Assembly: GCF_027244095.1 (NCBI RefSeq)
Contig: NC_069658.1
Span: 417,286,687 to 417,350,686 of the forward strand
Direction: 5' to 3'
DNA length: 64,000 nucleotides
Source: Hemicordylus capensis
Taxonomy: Eukaryota > Chordata > Lepidosauria > Squamata > Cordylidae
Of this stretch, positions 10,376 through 20,835 are shown one piece after another (position 1 is the first letter of the stretch; each line of letters starts with the position of its first letter). A model generated the notes under the pieces. That model was not told the origin of the DNA and searched no databases. It worked only from the letters and a program-made list of their open reading frames with translations. The translations under genes were made by a program, and so were the position numbers.

Positions 10376-12450
10376 CCACGCGTTTCGAGGCTAAGACCCA
10401 AAGTCTCGACCCAGCTCTGTTCCCGCCCAGCTACTGGCCAAGAGGGAGATGAACCCCGCATCCACTTTAGTGGTTCCAAAGGCTACCGCTGCACGCAGAT
10501 CTGTCTTGCAGCTGAATAGGATTGGGTGCTGCTATTTTTGATCGCCTGGACTAGATAAGTTGCCAAATCGTTTTGAACGGTTGTTCATCGGGCGCAATAG
10601 CAGCATCCCTACTTGGCAAATACGAGGCGTCCCTTTTCAGATCCTCCTCTCTGTGCAAGAGCGCGTCGTTTTTCGTTCTTGCCTACTACCAGCCAAACTG
10701 AGCGAGCCGGGCTCTCTCAGACTTCTTGCAAGAAGGGTTGTTCCATCCACTCACTGTGCATATACGAGCCTGAAACAGGAACAGCCACCAGAAGGTTTAT
10801 TTCTTCTGGGTGTACATGGAGATCGCGGTGCAATGAAAATGTGTCGGGGGGGGAGGGGGGCGCGGGAATCCGCTGGGTTTTTAGCGAAGCAGAGCAAGGC
10901 AACTGCACGATCGCTTCTCTTTCCGACACACGGAGAGAGTCAAGAGTTTCTCAACACGGCTTGGTGCATAGGCCGCCGCCGTCTGTCCTATGCAAAGCAA
11001 TTTCCCCTTCCCTTTCTGCGCAGTGTATAAGACAAAGACCGTCTCCGGTTGCCTAAACAGCCCGGCTACGATTTCCTTTTTATAAATAACGGCGCAGTTT
11101 GAAATCTAACCATAATGGTAAAAAAGACAAAAATTCCATCCGTCCCCACCCCGCGCTCTTTCGCAACCCAGCACAACGGAAGGACCTCGTCAGCTTCGCT
11201 GCGCCTCTTCGGCGTCTCGGGGGTTACCCTTTTTCCTGGTTAATCTTGCAAAATAAATCCGATTGTAGGTGGGCTGACATCAAAGCTCCGATCCCCGCAA
11301 ACACAAGGCAGCAAAGCGTCTTTGCTGACATAGGCTTGTGCCTGTATTAGCACCTCCCCAGGGAGGAGCAGACCAAGGGTATACGGTGAGCAAGCCGCAG
11401 GCTAGCCCTTCTACCCCCGCTCAGCTCGCTCTCTCTTTTTTTAAAGTGCAATGAAGGAAGCCGAGCCTGAAAAACAAAAAGCGGCTTGTGAAAGGGAATC
11501 CCTTTTCATCCCCCTCATTAGCAAGCCATGACGACGAAATCCAATTTGAGGCACGGACGGGGTTCGAACCCGCGATCTTCGGTTTACGAGACCGACGCCT
11601 TACCACTTGGCCACCGCGCCTGACGGGCTAGCAGCAAGCAAAAGCAGCCAGTGGAAGGAAGGTTCCGGGTTCACGTTCTATTTGCGTGGACGAACGTTCC
11701 ATCCGCCTGCGCTCGGGTTCTCCAGCGTCGGTCCGATTTCAAAAAGCAGAAAAGAACAGACGAAACAGTGCTCCGCCGTTCTCTGTCTCTCCTTTCGCCA
11801 GAGCAATAGCCGCATCGCCCGCCGCCTCCATGGGCAAGATTGGCGATCTTTATGCAGACGCACGCAGCAAAAATGAATTGCAGCCATTCGCGCGCCGGAT
11901 GCAGCCAGCACCATCCATACCATCCATACATTAATTTCAAGTCGCTGGTCAAGCACCAGTTGCTCCAAAACGGGAGAGAAGCACGAACGTTTCGGAACAC
12001 AGCAGAAGCAGCTTGCAATCGGAGCCACTACAGCGCACCGACTTCTCGCCTCCTTTCTCGCCTTTCTCCTTCTAATGCAAGATTTCAGTAGCGGTAAAAC
12101 CTCGAGGGACGCACTTTGGAGTGGTGGAATTAGAAGCATTAAAGCAGCAACATGCAAACTGCATCCACACCAGATCTCTCGTGATGCCCCCCATCCCTTT
12201 CTGCGCGCTCGGAATTTCGAATCAAGGCGAATCAGACGAAGTTTCAAGGCGGGTGGGGAGGGAGGGAGGGAGGGAGCGAAGCGAAGCAATGGGGAGCGGC
12301 CATTTTTACCCCACCGCCGGCTGGGGAAGGCAGGCTGCCCTGCCCCAAAGAAAGGGGGGGGGGAATTATGTTTGCGATTCCTAGGCGTTAATGAGTGGAG
12401 AAATACGCCAAAATGCTGCATTAATATTTGCACGCAGATCAGCCGTTCCT
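10376..12450. promoter_or_regulatory. CpG-island-like block around the tRNA gene
   Basis: CG dinucleotides are visibly frequent here, in contrast to the depleted sequence on both sides, and I recognise no interspersed repeat inside. The block holds the tRNA-Thr gene and many CpG-bearing motifs, such as CGCGCCGG near 11889 and the GC-rich runs at 10847-10870. It has no recognisable exon. Such blocks usually mark an active promoter in germline or early embryo. Likely users are the tRNA gene and possibly an uncharacterised pol II transcript. From memory of the human locus, the primary transcript of miR-193a/365b starts in this interval downstream of RAB11FIP4; that link is inference. Confidence 0.7.
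11549..11620 (-). tRNA. tRNA-Thr (anticodon CGU)
   Basis: The 72-nt minus-strand sequence starts GGCGCGGTGGCCAAGTGG and ends CCCCGTCCGTGCCT. The acceptor stem pairs GGCGCGG with CCGTGCC, with a single G-U at the fourth pair. The anticodon loop is CTCGTAA, giving anticodon CGT. The A box (TGGCCAAGTGG) and B box (GGTTCGAACCC) are intact, and the discriminator is U. No intron and no CCA are encoded. A T-rich run (TTTTTGTTTTT on the minus strand, 11470-11480) lies about 70 nt downstream and may act as a terminator; I see no T4 run immediately after the gene. It looks like a real gene rather than a SINE head: full cloverleaf, no tail, and a setting in a CpG-rich block. Confidence 0.96.
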
Positions 12451-13535
12451 TTTAGCAGCCATTTTGGCTCTGACATGTTGCTTGGACTAGGCATATTCTA
12501 TATCTTGAAAAACTAATAGGAAAGAAAATATTAAAGATGGCCTCTCCTTGTAGCAACTAGTGGTGGCTTCTCTTCTTTGTTAATCTGTTACAGTGTTCTT
12601 TACATTGGGAATTATCTCACATTTGGAAACAAGGACATGCCCTTCTTTCCTCCTCAGTCTCCCCTAGTGAAGTCTTGCTGATATTAATGTGGATTTTCTT
12701 TAATACTGAAAAGCTACCAATTTTGGATTTTTAAAAACAAATCTTGATACCTCGAGTTGAGTTCCTCTGAACATCTGCAGAGTGCTCCCCCTACCACCAA
12801 AGAAATTATATGAGGGGAAAAGGCAAAGTGCCTATGTTGTGTGATGAAAATCAGATTCTGGTTAATCATCATCACCATCATCTGCAGAATCTTTTTCTCC
12901 TCTCTCCAGAAACAGCTTTAGAAAACAAACACTTGGAGGGCAGAGTGTCTCTGAACATGTGCAGAATTGCAAAATGGAAATACTAAAAAACCATTTTCCC
13001 ACCCTGTGGTTTTGTATTTTCTTCTGCTAGTAAGCCGGCGAGTAAAATCCTGATTATACCAATAAAACAATTAACAACTCTACTTTGCAGTAGTTGTGTT
13101 CCAATGGGGTTTTGCCCAATGGCTCATGTGACGCTTATTTTGACACATCATAAAATAGTATCTCTATTAGCCTTTAAAAGACATGGGGGTGGTTCACACA
13201 TGCACTTTCACCACTTTAATAAGCATTTGCTTCCGATGTTTCTTTCCTCTTACAGTCCATCCATGGGATACAGTAACCCAGCTCAGATGTCCAAACAGGA
13301 GACAATGAATGCTTGGTGTGGGGAGAGCAAGGTTATGCTGACCAGTCCTGCCTAGGATCTTGACCTATTCTTTGGCTCTTCTGCACAGACCCCCCGAGTA
13401 TTCAATACATCTGTTTAGTTGTGTGAACATGACTTTTTAATCATCTTTTTACACAAGCAACCCAGCTCACATATGCCCTCCACTGCACCTTTCCCCCCAT
13501 AGCTACCACTGCAGTTTCCGTGTCTTTGATCAGTT
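12451..13535. other. Intergenic stretch without recognised features
   Basis: Sequence composition falls back to AT-rich and CpG-poor. No exon, RNA gene or nameable repeat was seen. Confidence 0.35.
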
Positions 13536-13537
13536 TA

Positions 13538-14330
13538 GTGTTCAGTTCTTACCAGAAAATACCTGCCGGGATGCCGTGTTACCTGCATAGCCCTGTAGAG
13601 TCTGACGGGGAGTGTGGCGTCCCTCCTTTGGGGCTTCCATCTTCCCCTGAAGGAAGCGGGCATGAGATGGGTCCAGGCTAGTTGGGTCCCGGAGGAGTTG
13701 AGCAGGGAGAGCTGCAGGCAACAGCTCCAGTGGGGCCACCATGTTGGGAGTGGCAGGAAGTGAGACCAGGGAGGGGGTGGGACTTGAAGCCCTGCCATCT
13801 CTGTACTAGGGCATTTAAAGCCAAGGCAGCCAATGATGGGGGCTGCTTTTGATTGTGGGAGCCAGAGTTCCTCTGGAGATGGAACCAGCTGGATGCAGAG
13901 AGCCAGGGTGTTTTCCAGATTACACGCTACAACAGTATCAGTATGTGTCCATTAAGTGTGCTTCCGTACTGCCTATGCTTTGACTTTGCAGTCCCCGCGC
14001 TTTCAGCAAGGTGCTGTTCACATTTCCAATGCTGCCTTTCGGGTTTTATCTTTGTGTTACAGTGCTACAACATTGCATGTGCGTTGCAAATAAATAACTG
14101 TATTTTCCCGTTGTAGGAGTTTTGCACAGGTGTGAAAAGACAGCACCCCCTGCTGGTGGCTTTGCCCAAACCCTTTATTTATGGTTTCAATACGATCCTG
14201 CCCATGCTGAAGTAAACTACGGCTTTTGTCGCGTGTAATCTGGAAAGCGCCCCACTTAGTCAGGTGATGAAGTAACTTCCTCCCCTGGCTTACTCTGAGG
14301 CTGACTTTGTCTGTTTTCACCCTGGGATTT
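13538..14330 (+). repeat. Unclassified repeat C, interrupted by a nested TIR element
   Basis: The left part (to about 13907) and right part (from about 14260) both match the uninterrupted copy at 46820-47240. Shared phrases include CCCTCCTTTGGGGCTTC, GGGCATTTAAAGCCA and GGTGATGAAGTAAC. The middle belongs to a separate element. It has no coding capacity that I trust and its class is unknown. Confidence 0.7.
13907..14259. mobile_element. TIR element nested in repeat C
   Basis: Exact inverted ends TTTCCAGATTACACGC and GCGTGTAATCTGGAAA bracket about 350 bp, with pairing that extends a few bases outward. The copy of repeat C at 46.8 kb lacks this segment, so that copy serves as the empty site. 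I could not find a clean target duplication, so the superfamily is open. No transposase is visible. Confidence 0.8.
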
Positions 14331-14594
14331 TGGAGTAAAAAAGGGCCAGTAATTCACCTCCTCCCCATGGAGCATGATAGTACCATTGGCTTCAAGATGT
14401 CTTGGGATCCTTCATTTCCAGCACCATTTTCAAGATCATTTGTTCTGTTAATAAGGCAATTTTTTTACTCAAAGGTAATTTAAATTTAGGTAGGTGATCT
14501 AAAATACAGTAGGAGCCAATGCAGCAATCTCTGAAAAGAACAAAGGTGCCACCTTTCTCTCCGGTCCCTATTCCTATGCCTACAACAGCAGTTT

Positions 14595-14689
14595 CTGACA
14601 CACAGAAAGAAATGCTGCTGGTGAAACTTTCCTACCTTTGATCTTCATGCAAGAAAAAACTTTGCCTGCTGCATTTCTCTGTGTGTCAG
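14595..14689. repeat. Short foldback MITE
   Basis: The left arm CTGACACACAGAAAGAAATG and the right arm CATTTCTCTGTGTGTCAG pair over about 25 bases around a loop of about 45 bases. A TATA-like motif, CCTATAAAAGG, lies just outside at about 14711 but no gene follows it. Confidence 0.7.
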
Positions 14690-14804
14690 GCTGAAGATAC
14701 AGGAGGTGGGGCCTATAAAAGGAGGGTGGCTACCCTAGTGAAAACAGCCACTGAACCTAATGGAGCTTACAACTAAATTCTGAGCACAGGTCTAATACCA
14801 GATG

Positions 14805-14945
14805 CAGAGGAGCAGCAGTAGGAAAGAGGGCATGCCCTCACCTCTATGTGGGCTTTTCGGGGGCATCTGGTGGGTCACTGTGGGAAACAGGATGCTGGAC
14901 TAGATAGGCCTTGGGCCTGATCCAGCAAGGCTGTTCCTCTATTCT
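14805..14945 (+). mobile_element. CR1 LINE 3' end fragment
   Basis: Contains the CR1 3' UTR phrases GCATCTGGTGGGTCACTGTG, ACAGGATGCTGGACTAGATA and CCTGATCCAGCAAGGCTGTT, matching the longer copies at 23.0 and 53.8 kb. Confidence 0.85.
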
Positions 14946-15139
14946 TAAGTTAAAGCCACTGTGTGGAACCTACTTTTAAAATGTGGCCAGCAGTCCTGAG
15001 CAGCAAACTTTCAAGGTCTTAAGACCCTGTGTTGGATTCCCCCCCCCCCAATAGACCAACAGAACTACCAAATGGAGTGATTTAAGGAGACCTTAGATCA
15101 GGGTTGGGCAGGCTTTAGCCTTGTAGTATTTACTGTGCC

Positions 15140-15390
15140 TTTTAAAATTATTATTATTATTTACATTTTATATCCTGCTCTTCCTCCAAGGAGCCCAGAA
15201 TGGTGTAACATACTTAACATACTTGAGTTTCTCCTCACAACAACCCTATGAAGTAGGTTAGGCTGAGAGAGAAGTGACGTGACTGGCCCAGAGTCACCCA
15301 GCAAGTATCATGGCTGAATGGGGATTTGAACTCGGGTCTCTCTGGTCCTAGTCCAGCACTCTAACCACTACACCATGCTGGTTCTCATGA
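15140..15390 (-). repeat. MIR-like CORE-SINE
   Basis: Read on the minus strand it has the tRNA-like head (AGCATGGTGTAGTGGTTAGA), the core (GGGTGACTCTGGGCCAGTCA) and an L2-type tail (CCTTGGAGGAAGAGCAGGAT). The nearly complete sense copy is at 61158. Confidence 0.85.
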
Positions 15391-15854
15391 TTAGAACCTC
15401 AAGGTCCACCAACTAGAGCCAGGTGCAAAATACATTTGCAGAAATGCTAGAGGAAATATCTTCACACATAGCGACAAAGCAAAAGTCTAATAATCCATCC
15501 ACATAATAAAGTGAGATCCTTTGAGATCTTTTTTAAAAGTGGGTTTCTAGAACAGGCTTCAGAGTAGATGACTCATTCAAACCTCTTTCCACTCCTATTC
15601 TTGCACCCGGATAGCAAGTGAAAGCTATTGTATATTCATTCACTGAGCAACTAAAAATCTCCCTCTCTTAGTAAAAACACAACATAAGGCTCATATATAC
15701 TAAAAAGAGGGAATACGACAGCTTCATAATTGCTCTATGACCTTGCCATTGGGCTATTTTAGAATCTTATAACAAATCACGTTTCTGAATCCTTGCAACA
15801 GCAATTGGATGCTTTAAAATATGCCTTTGTTTGTTGCTCAAATGGGTCTCAGAT

Positions 15855-16068
15855 CAGGGACATAGTTATCATAGTTATAAAGGGAGGACAAATGTCCCTG
15901 GGCCCCTGAGGGAGAGGGGGCCCTCCAGCGGAGCAGCAGCTTGTGCTTCACTCTCCCGCTCCTGCCTCTCTGAAGAAGGTGGCGGGCGGGGGCAGGGGGG
16001 TCCATAGGGCAGGGACCCTTCTTCACTTTTTGTCCCAGGGTCCACACTCCACCCTTGCTATGCTAAGA
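15855..16068. repeat. Degraded hAT-like MITE
   Basis: The left end CAGGGACATAGTTATCA resembles the ends at 6654 and 9943. The right end (CCCTTGCTATGC) is only loosely inverted. The interior shares GGGCCC-rich text with the 54.1 kb copy. No target duplication survives. Confidence 0.5.
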
Positions 16069-16079
16069 ATTTAACATCG

Positions 16080-16197
16080 TTTTTATGTTTTAAATTGTTT
16101 CAGTGTTTTAATGTTTTAATTTTGCTTTAATTTGTGTTATTTTATTGCACAGAGACGCGGGTTTTAGGCAGTATATGAATATGTTAAATAAATAAAT
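16080..16197 (+). repeat. L2-type LINE tail fragment
   Basis: The AT-rich UTR text (TTTAAATTGTTTCAGTGTTT) ends in a GGCAGTATATGAATATG-like tail and (AAAT)n. Confidence 0.5.
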
Positions 16198-16492
16198 ACC
16201 CCCTGTCCAAGATAGTAAAGTAAATGGCTAAATACATTCCACTGATAGCATTATTCACACATTATGTTTAACACTCATGCAGTGAGTGTTCATTGTACAC
16301 AGGTACAGATCTGTATGCAGGTACAGCTATTTGCATGTGGTGTTGAATGCAGGCATAGCAGTAGACTTCCTGTCCGTACCATATATTCGAGGAGCCTATA
16401 CTCATGTTCACTTTTTAAATGAACACCGTTATAGTCATTCACTAAACCATGTATCTCTGTACAGTCATCGGAATGCAGGTACAACTTAATGA

Positions 16493-16969
16493 AGGCATTC
16501 TCACAATCAGTGGAAAGTGGGCGAAGGGAGCTTAGCCCGCTTTCCACGGATCGTGGAAACCACCAGGCTCGCACAGGGAAGCCTAGTTTCCCCAAAGCGT
16601 ATCCCGCTCAAATACCCCTCCCCTTAAACAGGGTTAGCAGAGCGAGCACTCCTCTAACCCCATTTTTGAAACTGTGTATTGCTGTGGCGTGGCTCCGTGC
16701 CGTGGCAACACACGAGGAGAGCCCTGGCTGGGAGGCTGCAAGCAGCCTCCCGGGCTCAGGGGTCTCTCCAGCATCCTGGAACTTCCAGGGGCCACGCAGC
16801 CCCCAATCCCCGCAGCCCCCACTGGCTCCATGACGGAGCCGGCAGTCGTGTGGGTGGCTGATCTGCCTGCCTAGGGCTGCATTAGTGATGGTCTGCGGGG
16901 AGAGTGGGCTAAGCCCGCTCTCCCGGCAAACCCCCTCCCGGCGAGTTTCACTGATTGTGAGACTAGCCT
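16493..16969. mobile_element. TIR element, family F
   Basis: The left end AGGCATTCTCACAATCAG and the right end CTGATTGTGAGACTAGCCT are inverted. Internal arms repeat the theme GGGCTTAGCCCGCTTTCC / GGGCTAAGCCCGCTCTCC. A related element lies at 28997-29399. It is probably a non-autonomous DNA transposon; no convincing target duplication. Confidence 0.65.
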
Positions 16970-17747
16970 CAGTGTCTGAATTCATGTGAAGAAGTGTATT
17001 CTGGAATGCATACTTGATGGCACGGCAGGAGCTGAGAGCAAGTGTGAGTGCTAGCACCCAGTCTATTATCAGCATTTGGTCTCCTAGGGCCAGTCCATAT
17101 ATATGGCACACAAACAGCATTCTCTACCATCGTGGCTTGCTGGGATGGGCCAGCCCAACCAACTCAACTCACATCAAATGATCAAGTCATTTTAATTGCT
17201 CTTCATTGTTTTTAATTGGTTTTGTCCACTGAGATTTCATGGAAAAGTCTATCCATTGCATAACATGCTTGGATGCACACGCACACACACACACACAATT
17301 CAGTGCATGCTACATGCCTGTTGCTTTTGTTCTGTAGGTTGTAAACAGTGAAATTATGTCTAACATTTCAGATTAGTTTTGCTCCCTTTTTCTGGTGCAT
17401 TTTAAAATCCAATAAAGATCTAGAGCACCACCTACTGGAGTAATTTCTTAACAAGGTGTCCAAAGCAGCAAATGATGCAAACTTCTAAAACAAGAAGTGC
17501 TGGGAGCAAAAGCCTTCAGATTCCTGATCCACATTTCCTAGATATAGTTAGTTTAGTTATACAATGGTGAGTAATGCACTCTGTGACTCTTAACCATCAG
17601 AGTACCTTGCCAGTTGAAAACCTATTGGGGATGGGGGGGGGAGATTCCATGAAGGGAAATTCGATCATTTAATGTAAGGATTTCATCCAAACATTCTCTG
17701 ATATATGTTTTCTGGTTTATCAATATCTATGGTTTTGTGTCTATATA

Positions 17748-17900
17748 CAGCAGCGATATAGAAAGATGCTGAAAGGCATCATCTCATACTGCAGGGGAGG
17801 AGGCAATGGTAAACCCCTCCTGTATTCTACCAAAGACAACTACAGGGCTCTGTGGGCGCCAGGAGTCAACACCAACTCAACGGCACACTTTACTTTACCA
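17748..17900 (+). mobile_element. Sauria SINE, 3' part
   Basis: Begins at GCAGCGATATAGAAAGATGC and runs through GAGGCAATGGTAAACCCCTC to the Bov-B-like tail GGAGTCAACACCAACTCAAC. The tRNA-derived head is absent. It faces an oppositely oriented copy about 65 bp away. Confidence 0.9.
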
Positions 17901-17964
17901 GAAGGAAATATTTGTAATTTTAGTAGACCTTGAAGGTCTTTGAATTCTTCTTTATTAGTAATTA

Positions 17965-18222
17965 GCAAAGAGGTAAAGGTAAAGTGTGCTGTAAAGTTGA
18001 TTCAGACTCCTGGCGCCCACAGAGCCCTATGGTTGTCTTTGGTAGAATACAGGAGGGGTTTACCATTGCCATCTCCCATGCAGTATGAGATGATGCCTTT
18101 CACCATCTTCCTAGATCGCTGCTGCCTGATATAGGTGTTTCCCATAGTCTGGGAAACATACCAGTGGGGATTTGAACCGGCAACCTCTGGCTTGCTAGCC
18201 AAGTCATTTCCCTACCTTATAC
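17965..18222 (-). mobile_element. Sauria SINE, near full length
   Basis: The antisense copy holds the Bov-B-like tail (TTGATTCAGACTCCTGGCGC) at low coordinates and the tRNA-like B-box (GGTTCAAATCCCC on the minus strand) near 18170. Together with 17748-17900 it forms a long inverted repeat. Confidence 0.9.
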
Positions 18223-18300
18223 AAAATACCAGAATTGTTGGATTTGAAAATATTGGACTGAGGTGTTGGGAAGAGATGGGAAAGCAAATGTAATGGGGCT

Positions 18301-18730
18301 ATAACAAATATTTATTTATTTTTAATTCACATATTTCTATACCACCCAAAATGTGTGTCTCTGGGCGGTTTACAATTAAAATAATTTAAACATTAAAATC
18401 AATTAAACAATTAAAATCATTTTAACATTACAATCATTAACATTACAGTCAGTTAAAACCCGACATTAAAAGTATTAAAACTATAAATCTAATTAAAAGC
18501 CTGGTTGTATAGATATACCTTTAGTGCCTTTTTAAAAAGTTGCCAGATACGGGGAGACTCTTATTTCAACAGGGAGCACATTCCAAAGCCCAGGGGCAGC
18601 AACAGAGAAGGCCTGTCCCTGAGTAGCCACCAGACTACTAAACGTTTTATCGAAACATTTAATTGTGATAGGCTTCTGGAATAACTTTCCAAAACACTTT
18701 AGAGGAGGTATTATACACACCTGAAAGGAT
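18301..18730 (-). mobile_element. L2-clade LINE 3' end
   Basis: The minus strand encodes GQAFSVAAPGLWNVLPVEIR, the conserved end of L2 ORF2, followed by an AT-rich UTR and the ACCGCCCAGAGAC-type tail. It is 5'-truncated. Confidence 0.8.
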
Positions 18731-18779
18731 TTTCAAAAATGTGTGGAACAATGCCAGATACATATTGGAGAAGTCCAAT

Positions 18780-18900
18780 AGGGGCACGTTTATGCTGAAG
18801 CTGATAGCCCAATGATTTACCCACTGGGCTGATAAGCTGATAGCTGGGCTGAAGCTGATAGCCCAGTGAAGCCCGGTGATTTACCCACTGGGTTGCTTTA
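18780..18900. repeat. Local tandem duplication
   Basis: The phrase AAGCTGATAGCCCARTGA and TGATTTACCCACTGGGYTG occur twice within about 120 bp, with a partial third unit. It looks like a private tandem duplication rather than a named satellite. Confidence 0.65.
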
Positions 18901-19474
18901 GTCAGCAAGTGAAAACTGAGCATAAGAGTAGTTGCAACTATATTAATAACAGCTAAGTTACTGGTTGCTAAGCCTTGGAGGCAGCCTCAGCTACCCATAC
19001 ACTTACCAACCAGAACTCAAGATGATATGTAGCCAGCACAGAACAAGCCATGATGCGTCACGTGGGGAGCCTTCCTTCACACAGCCATGTGGGGATTCCC
19101 TGTAGTAGACCGCAGTGGCCATGTCCGCAAGAGGAATTCCCATGGCCACCGGAAAGTAGGTTGGCAGGAATTGCCACTTCCCTGCAAGTGCGTACTCGGC
19201 ACTCCCGACTACTACTTCCACCCATTTCTGTGTGGTCCTAACTCGCCAACCTCACACTTCCCTCCACTACTCGGCATTCGCCATCCAACTTCAAATGTAG
19301 GTTACAAATGTGAGGCTCCCAGAGAGAAGTGTGGCTTGGGAGCCAGAGGTTAGCGGGCTCAGATGACACGGAGATGGGCAGAAGCAGCTGCTTGTGCCAG
19401 GCATGCATGCACCCAGGAAAATGGCGGGCCCCACCCATTTATTTTCCAGAGGTCCTGTGAAGCCTCCCAAGTCA

Positions 19475-19830
19475 TTATTTTATTTATTTATTTATTTAAC
19501 ACATTCGTATACCACCCAAAACGCAAGTCTCTGGGTGGTTCACAACAAAACAATAAAAACAACAAATAAGAAAGCTAAAACATTACAACAATGTAAAATT
19601 TAAAATGTTAAAACTATTAAAAACACAACTAAAACAGTATCTAATTAAAAGCCTGGGTGAACAAATGTGTCCTGACTGCCTTTTTTAAAGTTGTAAGAGA
19701 CGGGGAGGCTCTTATTTCAGCAGGATGTGTGTTCGAAAGCCTCGGGCAGCAATGGAAAAAGCCCGCCCCTGAATAGCCACCGGATAAGCTGGTGGCAACT
19801 GCAGACGAACCTGCAATTATGTTGGGGTCT
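19475..19830 (-). mobile_element. L2-clade LINE 3' end
   Basis: Same layout as 18301-18730: an antisense tail (ATACCACCCAAAACGCAAGT), an AT-rich UTR and a degenerate ORF2 C terminus near 19690-19830. Confidence 0.75.
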
Positions 19831-20264
19831 GGGAACATTGGTCTTTTGTTTTAACCTCACATTTCCACCCTGGTAGATTGCTATGCTACTCCTTACAATG
19901 AAAAGGGGTACAGGGTTTCTGTACCTTAATAGTTGTATAGAAGAGTGAATTTGGCCAGCTTTTCTAACCTAGGCATGCCTACAAATGGTCAGAATGTCTC
20001 TTATCTACACTACTGTTAAAGGTACAGAATCTAGAATGATTCTGTCTCAGTGTCGGAAGCCCATGGACAATCCTTCTGCCTCAATGTTGTTAAGAACAGC
20101 TTTGGATGTGGCTGAAAAGGTGGGATGGAGTGGTGAGGAGGGAAACCTAACTGAGATTATTCACAGAAGAAATGGTGGCCCTATACCACAGGACTTTGTG
20201 AATAGACCACATGATCCCTTCATTAATAACATAATAATATCCATTCATTAATAAATAATAAAAT

Positions 20265-20415
20265 CTAAGATTTTAGATTGTGAGGCCTTTGGGGACAGGG
20301 AGCCATCTTATTTGTTTATTATTTATCTGTGTAAAATGCCCTGAGCCATTTTTGGAAGGGCGGTATAGAAATCGGGATAAATAAAACAATAATTAATTAA
20401 TTAATTAATTAATAG
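20265..20415 (+). repeat. L2-type tail fragment
   Basis: Contains GGGGACAGGGAGCCATCTTA and then GCCATTTTTGGAAGGGCGGT, followed by an AATTAATT-rich end. Related copies are at 21757, 49003 and 63315. Confidence 0.65.
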
Positions 20416-20835
20416 CTGGAATGCCTATTGTAAAGAAAAATCACTTGATTCATAAAGTATCTTGGATAATTTTTTTTTAATTACAATGTCATCTTTTTCT
20501 AATTTCCTTATTTGGAAACTAATATTTTTGTATCGGTTCAGAAATTCTCCTTTTCATCTAGTTACTCCATGTCACCCTTAGGATTCCCAGCAGCCCTGTA
20601 GCCAGACATCCTTGTTAGGTGGTGGGGCAGCCATGTTTCTAGGTGAGTTTTTTGTTTTGCCAGTGTGTAGTGCTGGGTGTTGGGTGATTCCCTCCCGCTT
20701 CTCTCTGCTGGAGGAGGATGTGAAAGGGGAAGGAAAAACATTGATCTTCCCCCTCATGCCTCCTCTGTGCAGAGAGAGTATTAACCTACAGAACAAGCTA
20801 ATAAACTTAACAGAAAGTTCATTAATTCAGTTATA

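Noticed and set aside
10376-10560. GACCCAAAGTCTCGACCC considered as part of a miR-193 hairpin
   Set aside because: The match to the 5p arm is short and no 3p arm is nearby.
11421-11606. Open frame MVRRRSRKPKIAGSNPVRAS overlapping the tRNA
   Set aside because: It is the translation of the tRNA-Thr gene itself, a familiar artefact.
11678-12433. A 251-codon open frame on the minus strand in the CpG-rich block
   Set aside because: High GC content lowers stop frequency. The protein is basic and low-complexity with no motif I recognise, and overlapping frames on both strands are also open.
13538-14330. Repeat C considered as a solo LTR
   Set aside because: No TG...CA ends, polyadenylation layout or short target duplication could be shown, so it is left unclassified.
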